From contig JBAOKB010000075.1 in NCBI GenBank assembly GCA_037044905.1, positions 1 to 64,000 on the forward strand: 64,000 bases of DNA. Direction: 5' to 3'. The DNA is from Hortaea werneckii. Lineage: Eukaryota > Ascomycota > Dothideomycetes > Mycosphaerellales > Teratosphaeriaceae. Shown in pieces: positions 52,287 through 64,000 of this stretch (positions are counted from its first letter, which is position 1; the number at the start of each line of letters is the position of its first letter). The notes under the pieces were generated by a model. It ran no database searches. It was not told where the DNA came from and saw nothing but the letters and a program-made list of their open reading frames with translations. The position numbers and the translations under genes are program-made.

Positions 52287-54371
52287 ATGTGGACTGAACG
52301 CAATATGGAACCGACCGAAGAGAAAAGACCGGTAGATCCTGACGGCTCAATATCCCATCGCCGGCATACGGACCACGATGTCATTCCGCAGACAGAACCG
52401 ATTCGCCCTGGACGTTCCCGACGTAGTTCCATGAGCACACGGAGCAGATCGCGATCACAAGCTCGCTCGACCAGGACACGAGGCTCGACATTGCATCGAT
52501 ATGCTTCGCACATTGACGACCATGGAGGCTATTACCACAGCGAGGACGACTTCGAAGACTCCACGACCGCTGTACACGCGAAATGGATTGACCCATCAAA
52601 GCCTGCCCAAGACGATGAGTTACAGGACCAGGTGGCGAACGATCAAGGAAGCGCTCCTTTCGCTGAAGATATAGAAGCGCATGCGCGATCGTCAGAAGAA
52701 AGCTCCTCCAACCGGCCAGAGAAGGAAAAGAAAGACCACAACCTCGTAACCTGGGATGGCCCCGACGACCCTGCAAACCCGAAAAACTGGTCGACCAAAC
52801 GCAAATGGGCAGCGACTCTGGTCGTCTCCTCATTCACCTTCATCAGCCCCGTCGTCTCATCCATGGTCGCACCGTCTCTAGATGCAATGTCAGCCGATTT
52901 AGGCGTCAGAGACCAAGTCGAGAGTGAAATGATGCTGTCGATTTTTATCCTTGCCTACGCCTTTGGACCGTTATTTCTAGGGCCAGTCAGTGAGCTTGTC
53001 GGTCGAAGGAAGGTTCTGCAGCTCGGTAATGCGTTCTTCTTTGCTTTTAATCTTGGAGGTGGGTTTGCGCAGACAGAGACTCAAATGGTACGTTATAATA
53101 TGGCATCCCTGGAAACGTTGAGACTTACTTTGGCGCTTAGATGGTCTGTAGATTCTTTGCTGGACTAGGCGGTAGCGCTCCGCTGAGTATTGGCGGAGGT
53201 GTGCTGGGTGATAGCTGGCAGGCTCATGAAAGAGGACGGGCCATCGCCGTGTATTCGCTCATGCCTCTCATCGGCCCCGCAATTGGTCAGTACACCAAAA
53301 GCCCCTGCGGCCAAGTCGAATCACTGATAGTCTTTCAGGTCCCATTGCGGGAGGTTTCATCACTGAAAACACAACATGGCGCTGGGCGTTCTGGTCCACA
53401 TCAGCTGCGTGCGGCCTCATCCAAGGCTTCGGCTGGTTCTACCTGCAAGAGACGTATGCACCGGAGATTCTGCGGCAGAAAAAGGTGGCCTTGATCAAGA
53501 AGACCGGGAACAAGGAGCTTTACACCGAGTTTGAAAGCCCAGACCGCTCTATCGTGAATCACATGCGATCTGCCTTGGTCCGGCCGTTTAAGCTCCTCTT
53601 CACGCAGCCGATTATCCAGGTACTTGCCATCTACCTGGCCTACGTTTACGGGCTGATGTATCTCGTGGTCGCTACATTTCCATTACTGTGGACTTCGCCG
53701 GAGTATTACAACGAATCCGTCGGCATCGGTGGTCTCAATTACATCTCACTCGCAGTCGGCTTTGTAAGTAGCAGAATCTATCTTCGTCCAAACCCATCTC
53801 TGCTAGAGAAAACTGACCACCAAATCTAGTTCATTAGCACCCAAACAGCAGCGCCGCTGAACGACCGTTTCTACCGGCAACTAAAACAACGTAATGGCGA
53901 AGTAGGCAAGCCAGAATTCCGTATACCCCTAATGGTACCTGGGAGCTTCATCATGCCTGTCGGACTCTTCTGGTGAGCACATCCCATCAACTCCGGAAGG
54001 CCAATACTGACTTCACAAATAGGTACGGCTGGACAGCTCAAACACACCAACATTGGATCCTGCCTAACATCGGGGCCGCCATCTTCGCAGCCGGGGGCAT
54101 CGTGATCTTCCAATGCATCCAAACGTACATCATTGACGGATACACGCGCTTTGCGGCGTCCGCGCTCGCAGCGGCCGTCTTCCTGCGTTCACTGTGCGGG
54201 TTTGCGTTCCCGCTTTTTGCTCCTTACATGTACGATGCGCTTAAGTTTGGGTGGGGAAACAGTTTGCTGGGTTTCATTGCAATTGGGATCGGCATCCCTG
54301 CGCCCTTTTTGCTTTGGAAGTATGGTCCGTCGCTGAGAGCGAAGAGCCAGTATGCTGCTGGTGGCGGGTAA
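52287..54371 (+). CDS. MFS transporter, DHA1 drug/polyamine type
   Basis: Proton antiporter of the 12-helix DHA1 group, which exports drugs, polyamines or metabolites. Exons 52287-53087, 53141-53285, 53339-53763, 53830-53972 and 54023-54371 give 620 residues. A long hydrophilic N-terminus (about 170 residues, with an Arg/Ser run at 45-75) ends in DDPANPKNWSTKRKW, the signature just before helix 1. GPVSELVGRRKVL is the family's conserved loop 2-3 motif, and GDSWQAHERGRAIAVYSL lies after helix 4. A second possible ATG lies at 52305. Introns are 50-66 nt. The substrate is unknown; no biosynthetic cluster is adjacent. Confidence 0.9.
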
Positions 54372-54498
54372 AAGCTGTACATAGACCTCAGTAATATAGG
54401 AAATGCGATATCAATCAGGCAAAGACCTTCTAATGTCCATATCGAAGCCGAAGCTCTTCTCTGGCTATTTACCATCATCAGATTTGGTCATAGGGTCT

Positions 54499-57090
54499 TT
54501 ATGCCTGCCAGCCATGCCCATGCTTGCCCCATGGGCCACGGTGAGAACCGCCCTTGCCAAAAGACCTGCAGCCTTGCCAACCATGTCGGCTACCGTGACC
54601 ATTATAGTTCTTGCCCTTCCCAGCATCGTTAGCGCCGACTTCAAGAACGGCTACACTATACGGCGGCAACTGGAAGCTGAACGTGCCGTCGTCGCCAGCA
54701 GTCACAGTATGCACGTTCTTCTCTACGATGCTACCGCCAATCGGATTGGAAGCGTTCATCGGCGCGGTCAAATAGGTCAAGTTCGCCGTGGCGCCACTGC
54801 TGACTCCATCGAAACTCAGCTGGAACGGAATATCCGAGGTTGCGTTGTATACCGCAAACTTGGCAATATGCGATCCAGTGTCATTGCTTCGCCCAGCGAC
54901 GAAGTAAGCTGGTCCGAAGCCGCCGTCAGTAATGGTCATTGGCAGGTTCTCGGTAATGCGGGTGCCGCTGAGTAGGTGGATCACTTCCCAGCTGGTCGAC
55001 ATGGTCGTGTGCTCCGGGTTTGCGTCGAACTCGATAAGGTCCGGGATCCACTCCCAACGATTCAGGTTCTGGAATGATGGGGCGTATGCAGAGCCGATGA
55101 TCTTATCTGAGTTACGCTCCGCACCTAGGAGGAAGATGGCTTCGGCGACTGTGGAAATGCGTTAGCGATGCAAGAATAAAGCAAATTCATCGCGTATCCC
55201 ATCTCCAATGACCATGCGAATCAATGCGAGAATCATGTCCCAGGTACTGCGGAACACAATTTCTCTTGAGACGACTGTTCTGGATCACGCCCCATTTCTT
55301 GCAACAGGACGGCCTGTACAGCCACTGCAGAAAATATCCCTTGCTCAAGTCTTGCAGTGTCACGCTTGACTGTTGTGACAGAGGCGTTCGGTATGGAATG
55401 AGTTACGTACCTGACCCCTGCCAGTAAGGCGCAAAGTTACCCTGTCCAACGCGCGTAGTGTCGCCATCCGGGTAATACGTGACAGCGTACTCGCCAATGA
55501 CGACAGGGTGCTCGGAGGTGTAGTTATCGAAGAATCCAAACTCTCTAGACATCAATTGGGGAGCAGCATCTGGGAAGTATCATTAGCATTGACATTTTCT
55601 GCAACAACGTCTCATCCATCGAATTAGTCTTACATTGATGGAAGTCGCCAGCAGCGTTGTCAGGGGGTGTCGAGCCCTGGACATCGAAGTAAGAAGCAAT
55701 AATCGTGATATCCGGATAGGCATTTCGGATCGCACCATGGAAAGCCTGGAAGCGGTATGCAGCGTACGACGGTGCTCCGCCGTTCAAAGAATCCTCATTG
55801 CCGATTTCGACGAAGCCGATCTCGAACGGTCCGTACCCAAGGGACTCACGGTAGGAGCCCCACTCGGTAGAGGCATCGCCCATGAGGAACTCTAGCTCAT
55901 CGAGAGCCGACTGGACGTAGACTTGTAGATCATCCTCAGGAACAATCTCTCCGTCTAGCCAGAGGCCAGCCCAGACTCCTAACATAGGCTCCATGCCGAG
56001 ATCCTGAGCCCAAAGCAGATATTCGATCAAGCCGAGACCGTTGGTGTTCTCGTAGTCCCATGTACCTGGATATCCAGGGCGCTGTGTAAGTGGTCCAATG
56101 GTGTTCGTCCAGTTCCTAAACAGATCGTTAGTACATCTATGTCTTCGACTCAGTCATACGGGCTTGGTAAGAATTACCACCAATAAGGAGATTGAAGACC
56201 CTCCATATTGTTCCCGCCTGGCATGCGGAAAAACGATGGATACAAACCGTCAATAGCTTCCATCAGATCAATGCGTAGTCCGTTTGGCCGATCGTTGTAG
56301 GTTGGCGGGAAGAGGCTGAGCAAGTTGAAGTTGACCGAGTCCTTCAGATCCGAGGAGGCAAAGGTAAAGTTGAGGGTGTTGTTACTATCTGGTGCGCTCT
56401 CGGATGGGCTGAGATTGTAGTTGTACTGCGTCCACTCGGAAGTCGAGGAGACCTCAACCGACGTTTCGGCAAAGACCTTGTCGTCGTATGAAGAGAGACA
56501 GATGGTGATATTGCCATCAAGGCCGCCGTAGACCCAAAATGACCCGTTGTACTGCCATTCAGACACGACAGGGAAGCCCCAGAATCCTTCGTTCGAGAAG
56601 CCGATAGCGTCACCAGTCGCATTGTCGGCAGAAACCTGCATCGAGGTCGGAAGTGCTGAGGACAATGGTTTTGAAAGGTTTTGGAGAGAGAGGCCGGCAC
56701 CGCCAAGGGAGTTCCAGTAGTCGAGGCTTCTTGGGAAAATCTACCATAATCAGCTGGAAGCTACGCAAGATCACGAGATCATAACACCCACAGGATTCCC
56801 TTGGAAAGCTCTATTATGAACACTACAAATTCGTTAGCCATCTCCACAACAACCACAAGATACAAGATGCATACAGCTCAGCGTAAACACCGCCATCACC
56901 AGAATTATTGATATCCTACTACACATCAGCTCCTCATCACCTCAACCAGATATAAAATCCCGCAAAATACCTCGAACATAAAACCATATGCATACGGCGA
57001 GGTAGCATTGCCGCCCTCAGAGGCAACGGAGACGCTGACAGCATGAGCTGAAGCAGCGAAAGCCGACACAGACAATGCCTTGGACCACAT
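54499..57090 (-). CDS. Secreted alpha-L-arabinofuranosidase, GH51
   Basis: Releases arabinose from plant arabinan and arabinoxylan. Seven exons: 56971-57090, 56875-56915, 56792-56822, 56178-56740, 55634-56115, 55411-55569, 54499-55148; 681 residues. A signal peptide (about 1-17) is followed by SPYAYGFMFEDINNSGDGGV, the family N-terminus, split by intron 1. A carbohydrate-binding jelly-roll (about 70-190) precedes the TIM barrel with the acid/base Glu in VEIGNEDS (about 357) and the nucleophile Glu in VIGEYAV (about 439). The C-terminal jelly-roll ends VAVLEV, and then a Gly/His/Lys-rich tail of about 37 residues follows, which is unusual. Exon 3 is 31 nt; intron 6 is long (262 nt). Confidence 0.9.
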
Positions 57091-58093
57091 ATCTGCAACT
57101 GCCCGTTCAAAGATGAAATGAGAATGAAGCTCAATCGACAAGCAGTCGACAAGAACGAACAAGCTCTCTCGATTTCTTATAAAGCTGAGATCGGCTCCAC
57201 GGCATTCCGTGTCAACACCGGAGGAGTAAAAGGTATCTTCCGGCAGTCATGGAACGATTGCCGTGACGTTCACATTGCAGCCAACTGCCCCTGGAAGCTA
57301 TACTTAACTTGCAAGAGGTATCCACAGAAAGCCGGGAGGCTCATGCTCCTCACCCGTCCCGTTTCCGGTGTAGTCAGAGACAGATTGGTCGAGGACGAAA
57401 GCCCATTGACGGAGAAATGCCAGGCAAAGTTCTGTGATCGTCATCGTACAACAGACGATATGCATACACTAGCCGACGCAGCATCGCGGAAGATGGGGCA
57501 GGAAGATGGGGCTCCGGAGGGGTTTGAAATGTCCAAGCGGGGTTGCGTGGAGACATTGTCATCGCCTGACACGGCAGGTACGTGAAAACCTGCTAATGTT
57601 CGTATGCAGTTGGAAGGCTGACGGTCGTTGAAGAGGCGGCTGAAAAGAAAAAAGTGCGGAGTCCAATGTCGATCGATGTCTCTGCGGCTAATTAAGCAAC
57701 CTTAGGGGGTTAAGAGAAGCCGTACTTGCGTGCTTGGCAATGCTTGATCGGAGGATGGCTCGCTTCGAGGCTTCTACAGCTACTGTACATATACTCTATG
57801 CCGACTGAATTACCGAGAATGCCCCTTCCTATATGCTAATAAGCTAAGCACCCATCGCTGTTGCGTTGGTCGTACAGACATCCGACGCAGGAAGGAGAGA
57901 GAAGTCATGTTACAGTTGAAAAGACCATGTTGTTTGGATGGGACAAGTAGCTGGGAAAATTACAATACATCCATCGCTGTCAAGGACATGCACTGCGTCC
58001 TGACGGTAAAGATACAACGGTACCGGCACTCAGTACTTTCTTGAGAAAGAAAAGCAAAAAAAGACCTCCCTCCCCCTCATCATCACAATTCGT
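57091..58093. other. Intergenic region, no supported gene
   Basis: 1.0 kb between the arabinofuranosidase promoter and the Sin3 3' end. A 155-codon frame (57118-57585) overlaps the promoter and has no domain. Confidence 0.5.
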
Positions 58094-61000
58094 CTAACCA
58101 TCAACCTCCATCTTATCCCCATCGCCATTGCCCTTCGTAGCCGCCTCGCCGCCGTCATCCTTAACATCCTCATCATTATTGTTCCCAACCGAATTCTCCA
58201 CCACCCGGCCAAACTCCAGATTCTTCCGCTCCATCTCCTCCTGCGGCATATCCTTCATGCCGACGTGATTCCGTTCAAACATCTCCTTCATGCTCTCCTC
58301 GCGCTCCTGGCGGGTCAGGCCACTGGCCTTGGTACCCTCCTCGCCGCCTTCGCGCTCCTCGCGTGGCTCTAGGAAGCCTTCCGCCGTGTTAGGCTGGAAT
58401 TGCGCCTTGTACCCATTGACGGCGATGCGGAGTGTGAGGTTCTCGTTGTCGGCGGTGGCGAGGAGACGGTTGGCCAGTCTGTCTCCGACCGCGGCCAGGG
58501 CAGCTGCGCCAGAGCCGGAAGCGCTGTCCGCGTTGTTATCGCCCTGTGGTGGGGGAGATGGCGGATAGGAGAGGGAGTCTGGGTTGGCCCCGGCAGCGCG
58601 CATGTTACGCATCAACAGCGGCGTGTTGACGGATTCGCGTGGGACACCATCAGTAGGGTCGATCGTCTGATACGACGAGACATATGTTCGCCACCTGTTC
58701 TCCTGATCCAGAGGGCTGACGCCATCGTCGTAGTACGCGGGGTCATCCTTCTTGGCCAGGTAAATCTTGATCGTCTGTGAGCTCTGCTCCTGTACATTTG
58801 TTAGCATGTCTCGATTGCGCGAACATGTGAGGCATCGTCTTCTTACCCAGTCGACGCGATAGACGTCGCCCTCGCGAACAAGCTTCTCAACGCTCTTCTT
58901 GTATTCTGTGCTCTGCGGCACAGTACTCACTTCCCGAGCCCTGTCTCTCTTGAATGCCTGATAGATATCCCAGCTCTTCTCCTTACCTTCGCCATTCAAG
59001 ACAGCAATGGCGTATCTGCCTGTCTGACTGATCATCTTCTCGAAGGCGTACAAGGGGTAGCCCGACTGCAGGTAGAAGCGTCTAAGCGTCTCTTCCACAT
59101 CAGGCGTGAACTCCAGGTCGCCTTTCAGCACATCATCAAGCTTGCCGAGGACCTGAGGATAATATTGCGCAGTCTCCGAGGTATCGGAGAAGAAGTCGTC
59201 CGGCGTCTTGTCCATGATGCCGAGCTCCATTGCAGGCTTGTGCTTTTTCGCATTCTTGACCGTCTCACGGCAGCCATCCTCCGAAACCTTGACCTTGTAC
59301 AGGCGCTCATAAAGAATGAAGAACATCCTGATGAAGCAGTACAGGGGTGTGTTCGCCCAAAGCTTGAAGACAACGCGCTTCTGCGGCTCATTAGGATCGA
59401 CATTCTGAGCGGCCGAGGAGGTGGCATTGCCGGCTTCAGGATGCGCAAACCACTTCTGGACTTGTGGCTCCTTGGCCGCCTCTGCGACAGCAGCACCATC
59501 TTCTGCGGCTGCAGCTTCGGCATTCGTCTCATCGGTCGCCTTGTCACCATCGCCCGATTGACTAGCCACATCTGGCGTGCTAGCACGGCTGTTAGACGCA
59601 GCGCTGTCGTCGCGATCTTTCCGACCAGTTCGACTGCCTCTGCCACGATCTAGCGCAGTACGCAACAGACTCTTCCCAGGCTTTCTACCCCTAGCAGCTG
59701 TTGCATCTTCTGCGCCAGGTGTTGCACCGTTCTCAATGGGCTCGTTGAAGGGAGTACCACCAAAGCGCGACCTTATCTGCGCCTCGAAGACTTCCTTGTC
59801 CAAGCCAAAGAACAGCGGGACGAACTCGCCGACGAAACCAGCCAGACGTGGATGCTCGGTCTCGAGATTGTTGTGTGTGTATTGCAGCAATAGGTAGGCA
59901 GCATCTACGACCACATCAAGGTCGTGTACCTCCAGACTAAGCTGGGCCTCCCTTCTCATCAACCCAGTCTCGCCAGCACGTTCACGCCTCCTCATCTCCT
60001 CATGCCTGACAGCGACCTCAGTTTGCAGCGTCTTGGTCTGGAACTGCCTCTTGTCGTTCTTGGCGTTGCCGACGGCTTGGTGGTCAAGTGAACGCCAGAA
60101 CATGCGTTGAGTCTGCTCTCGCCAGACCTTCTCCCATTCACGCTGAGCCATCTTCCACGTCTCGAGACGTTCTTTGAGACGGTTGAGCAGAACAGGAATG
60201 ACCTGATATGGCGAATTGTGAAGTTGGTTGACCACATCTGCGCCCTTCTCGCGACCATAGATCTTCATAATGATGCGCTTGTAGATGGTCTCGCTTTGCC
60301 CGCCTAGGCCTTGAGGAAGCTGGTAAGTTCGCTGCTCTCCTTCAGACAGGCGACGAAGCTGCTGTGCGATTGGTTCAAGGAGCTGGATCGTACGAGCGCA
60401 GGCTTCAATGTTGTAATCGTAGTCGTGTCTCTCTTCCTCGATCCTGTGAAGACCTTCCTCGTGAACGTTCTTCCTGTGCGCGATAAAGCCTGAGTCTTCA
60501 GAGGCCCACGTCGGGTGGGAAGCCCATTCATCGTTCAATACCGCATTGCACAGCTCGTCTCTACCCGAGCAAGGCTTCACCCTCTCTCGCTTAGGCAGCA
60601 GGCGGTAACTTGGACCAAGACCTCGGCAATTCGATAGACTGATGCGACCAGGAGGTATTCTTGCCTTGTTCTCGATAAGCACGTCTTGCTCAGAAAAGCC
60701 CACGAAGTCCGAGAACCACTTCATTAGGTCTGGGTTGCCTCCAATGAATGACTTCGCTCTGTGTACTAGAGTTGTTCCGTCGATGAGATCCTGGCTGAAC
60801 AAGTTGCAGAGCTTGAGGAACTCGTTCATGGTGTTCTTGTTCGAGATGACCTTCTTGGCACGATCGAAGAAACTCATCTCCTCGCTGGTCGCCGCAGACG
60901 TCGTTGGCGCGATGGGCACTGGAAGTGCCGGCACCAAACTAGGACTCACAGCTTGGAGCACACCTTGATCAGCACGGCCATTCACATTCTGGTTGGCGGT

Positions 61001-63327
61001 CTGCTTCTGCCTCTTGTTTGCGGGCCCGCCCATCTGCGGAGGAGCCTTAGCAGCACTTGGTCCGGCGACACTTTCGACCGTCCCTTGTCGCTCCTGGTTC
61101 TTGCGCTTCTTCTCGCCCTTGCCCATAGGTGTGGGGGCAAAGTTACCCACAGGTGGCAAACCTCTACCTTGTCCGTGGCCAGGAGTACCCATGTGGGCGC
61201 CACCAGCTTCGCGACTCATCACCGGGCTACCTGTTCCGTATACGTCGTTTGCGCCGTGACGGAGGTTGCTCAGCATCGCACCCTCCTCAGCCGCAATGCG
61301 ACTGCGCTCCGCTGCCTTCGCCGCTGCTGCAGATTCGGGAAGGAATTGTTTGAAGTCTTCGAGAAGGTCTGGCGCAGTGTTGAACAAACGCGTCACTTGG
61401 CCGTAGACGTCTTGAATTGGTTTCGATTCGCGTTGATATGTCTGCAAGATCTCGAGGAATTGCTTGTAGATGTCTGGGTGCTGACTGAAGCGGTTCTTTA
61501 TAACAAGGTGAGTCAGCGATTTGCCACATGTCTCGTGCTTTGTGAAAGCGGGTAAAGGATGAAGTGAACAGCGAAAGGACGAGATGAGGTGGCTGGGAGG
61601 CAAAAAGAAGTCCTGGCCAATGAAACAAGGCCAGAAACCTGATGCACGAGCTTGACACGGTGAGTGAATGGAAACATACCTTAATCTTGTTGACGTAACT
61701 GATCGCGTGATTGAACTCGACTGGAGGCCTCTTCTCTGCTTCGCCGAGGGCGTTGGGATCCTGTGAAGGGCCAGGCGTACCTCTAGGTGAGGTGCCTGCT
61801 CTCGCGCCCCCGCCGCTACTGCCGCCACCGCCACCTCCTGTGGCAGCAGAGACGGCGTTTTGCAAGGAGCTGACACCTCTCTGTTCTTGTGCATGAATGG
61901 CTTCTTGCTGTCTCGCAGCATCTAATGGGCTAAGGTGCTGTTGCTGTTGCGCACTGTGCGCTGTGGATGCCGGGCCCAGTGGACGGCCGGACGGGGAGTA
62001 CACCATGTGTGCGCTTTGCCCGCCCGGCTGAGGAGTGTATGCGCCGTTCGCAGGCCGAAGGCCCATGGACTCGACTCCTTCCCCAGCGCCAATCTGGTCC
62101 AGCGGGCGAACTTCGGGCATGTTATGCACGGTGGTGCCTTGCGGAGTAGTGACGCGAATCGCGTTCGGGTTGTCGCCCAGGCCACACTCGATGCGATAGC
62201 CAGGTGGTAGGAAGGTGTTGAAGCCTTGAATGAGCTCTGGGTTGCCTGCAAATAGTTGACTGACGCGTCCGATGACCCCAGGGGTATCAATTGCGCCGCT
62301 CTTGAAATCTTTCATGATGTCCAAAAATTTGTTGTACACGTCAGGGCTGTCCGCAAATTGGACCTTGACCTGATCCAGGTAACTCAACGCGTCATTCAAG
62401 ATGGGCTGCTGACCCTGACCTTGCTGGCCTATTTGCTGCTGCTGCTGTTGCTGCTGCTGCTGTTGTTGCTGAGCAGCCTGTGCATGCTGCTGAGCAGGTG
62501 TTCCGAACGGCAATAGCATGCCAGGTTGCTGTACCTGCTGCTGCTGCTGTTGCTGTTGAGCAGGCTGTACTGGGCCGCCAAACATGTTCGCAGGTCCACT
62601 CGGTGCACCTAGAGGTTGCATCTGCTGTGGTTGCGGCTGCGGCTGCGGACCAGGTGGACCGTGCGGACCTTGCAGAGGCGTACCAGCGCCCAATATATTA
62701 TGAATACGCCCGCCTGTAGCAACTGGTTGATGCAGTAGGGGAGGTCCCGGCTGGTGCGGTGGCGCCTGTCCCAGCCTTCTACGCTCTTCTTCTTCACGAT
62801 GCCTACGGTCTTCCTCCTCTTTGATGTGAATCTGCTCCACTTCCCTGGCCCGTTCGCGCTCACGGTCTGCTATGCCAGGCTGACCAGTAGCCTGTGCGAT
62901 GTTTGGCAGTGGGAAGCCAGGCGGGCCGTCAGGTCGATGGGTGGGCGGAGGGGGTTGGCGGGGCGATGATTGCGAGATTCCTGCAAGGCCTGCGAGGCCT
63001 GCAGGTTGGTGATGGAAGCCGAAGCTACCCGGTGGAGGAGGTGGTAAGCCACTGTGAGCAGAAGACGGTGACGGGGCGGGCTGTTGCTGTGGAGTTCTGT
63101 GACAGCCGTGTTAGCAAGCAGTTCGTTTCCTAATGGCGAAAATCGCGGTGCCATTGCTGCCCTGCTCCGGCACGGCCAGCTGCATGACATTTCGGCCCTG
63201 GATGAACGCATGGACAGAGCAAACAAAAGACCTACCCGTATCCGCCGCCGGGTCTTGGAGGCTGAGACTGGCTCTGGTCTGGATGTGCGCCGCCTCCCGG
63301 GGCTGGCGGCCACCGATGCCCGTCCAT
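58094..63327 (-). CDS. sin3: Sin3 transcriptional corepressor scaffold
   Basis: Nuclear scaffold of the Rpd3/HDAC complex. Exons 63236-63327, 61680-63096, 58847-61495 and 58094-58789 (introns 139, 184 and 57 nt) give 1,617 residues. A Pro/Gln-rich N-terminus with polyglutamine runs (about 236-252 and nearby) precedes PAH1 (about 260-325, NDALSYLDQVKVQFADSPDV), PAH2 (about 489-555, split by the 184-nt intron in NKIK/NRFSQHPDIYKQF) and PAH3 (about 711-775). The HDAC-interaction domain is clear at about 788-875 (LGPSYRLLPKRERV; VLNDEWASHPTWASED). The Sin3 C-terminal domain and an acidic tail ending KMEVDG follow. The true start (ATG 63327) lies in a 92-nt first exon that single-frame prediction misses. 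Confidence 0.93.
62425..62570 (-). repeat. CAG/CAA repeats encoding polyglutamine in Sin3
   Basis: Two CTG/TTG-rich runs on the + strand (about 62430-62480 and 62530-62565) encode stretches of Gln in the Sin3 N-terminus. Such tracts often vary in length between strains. Confidence 0.8.
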
Positions 63328-63890
63328 ATTGATTGATGTTCCAAACCGTGTTGCCCTATGACTTGCCGCCTCTGAGAACGGGTCGAGCTGGTTGGAGGAG
63401 ATGCAAGGTGTCGGATGGCTGGGCTCGGTAGCTTGCGACAGCTCTCAGACGGGACTCGCGTGGCCTGGTGGGTGGTGTGTGTGTGTGTGTGTGCGACGCG
63501 AAGCAGCAACTCGCACGTGCTCTTGTTCCTCCTGAGTCAGGTTGGATGAGGAGGCGCTTCAATAGGGCCCTTGGCGCATGGTGGACGCTCCACCAAGAGA
63601 AGTACAAGTTGTGGTCTGTATGGTATGGCTCAGTAGTCGTGCTAGTTGTGGTGGCAGAAGCAGAGGGCAGCAGGGGAGAACCCAAACTGCGCTAGAGGCC
63701 GATATCTGGGTTCTGCCAGGGCGGTGTACAGCTACGAGGAGCCGAAGCTACATCATTGACGGCTACTCCCGGCCCGTACCTGGGAAGGCGGAACGTGCGC
63801 CCGAGGTCGGCATCTGCTCGCATCTGCTCGGCCCTGACTCTTGACAGCCGAGATAACTCTCCTTCTGATATTGATCTGAGAATCACGGCA
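63328..63890. promoter_or_regulatory. Sin3 upstream region
   Basis: Upstream of the Sin3 ATG. It contains a (TG)n run at about 63474-63492 and no recognised gene. It would be a shared promoter if the frame at 63891 is a real gene. Confidence 0.4.
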
Positions 63891-64000
63891 ATGACGAAGA
63901 ACATCCCTTGGGCACCAAACATGTCATACTCCAATCAACCTACTTCAGATGACCTAGGCTTCAAGGTGGCCTATCAAGAGGCCAAGACTGGCTTCGATGA
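63891..64000 (+). CDS. Possible 5' end of a gene running off the window
   Basis: From ATG 63891 the frame is open to the last base, starting MTKNIPWAPNMSYSNQPTSD and continuing without a stop for 36 codons; a second Met at codon 11 is an alternative. No domain can be recognised from so short a piece. Low confidence. Confidence 0.3.
   Translation, partial: MTKNIPWAPNMSYSNQPTSDDLGFKVAYQEAKTGFD

Noticed and set aside
57118..57585. 155-codon frame with a Cys/Trp patch resembling a transposase zinc finger
   Set aside because: The similarity is a few residues only, the frame overlaps the arabinofuranosidase start and there are no terminal repeats.
61496..61921. N-terminal 140 codons of the long minus-strand frame in the Sin3 gene
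   Set aside because: This part is the 184-nt intron and an out-of-frame exon; the PAH2 domain is continuous only when exon 61680-63096 is joined to 61495.
1..64000. CRISPR arrays, bacterial operons, rRNA genes, intact transposons
   Set aside because: None was seen; gene structure is fungal, and apart from the subtelomeric module there are no terminal inverted or long terminal repeats that I could recognise by eye.

Overview
The window is the left end of a chromosome from a filamentous ascomycete (Pezizomycotina). A Dothideomycete or Eurotiomycete is my guess, not shown. The evidence is a TTAGGG-type telomere (CCCTAA on the + strand), mostly 50-90 nt introns with GTAAGT/GTATGT donors, a CFEM-PTH11-type receptor, Zn2Cys6 regulators and fungal carbohydrate enzymes. 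Bases 1-46 are not genomic: they match the Oxford Nanopore native-barcode adapter layout (barcode 08) fused directly to the telomere, so the chromosome starts at about base 47.

Bases 47-6204 are a subtelomeric module. The telomere (47-173) is followed by a duplicated 39-bp element and a large telomere-linked RecQ-type helicase on the minus strand, preceded by a separate in-frame OrsD/DUF3505 zinc-finger ORF. Short interstitial telomere tracts (342-355 and 5782-5794) lie on both sides of it. Just inside is the 5' stub of a shikimate-dehydrogenase-like gene (6078-6204), broken after about 46 residues. I read this as a scar of chromosome breakage and capture of a new end.

Bases 6689-15374 are a quinate/shikimate catabolic cluster: quinate/shikimate dehydrogenase (qutB-like), 3-dehydroshikimate dehydratase (qutC-like), a SnoaL-like protein, the QutA-type activator and the QutR-type repressor (an inactive-looking kinase-dehydratase-dehydrogenase fusion). 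The two divergent promoters each carry a CGG-N3-CCG inverted repeat. The catabolic type II dehydroquinase and a quinate permease are not seen.

Bases 16615-36670 hold a GT64 glycosyltransferase, an eight-exon carotenoid oxygenase, a five-exon gene for a 73-aa hydrophilic protein, a secreted GH2 beta-glucuronidase-type enzyme, a Dal5-type MFS permease, a PWWP chromatin protein, a small conserved-looking unknown protein and a CFEM-domain GPCR. Several gaps of 1-2.5 kb contain no gene I can support.

Bases 38534-63327 are mostly core genes: an ER protein disulfide isomerase, Vta1, calnexin, U2AF large subunit and Sin3. Between them are a GPI-anchored-type surface protein, an NmrA-like protein, a DHA1-type MFS transporter and a GH51 arabinofuranosidase. 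A 1.5-kb polypurine stretch with a 39-nt G run separates Vta1 from calnexin. A possible new gene starts at 63891 and runs off the end. Exon boundaries were worked out by hand from splice consensus plus reading frame. Many longest open frames start at GTG/TTG, so starts were moved to the first sensible ATG.
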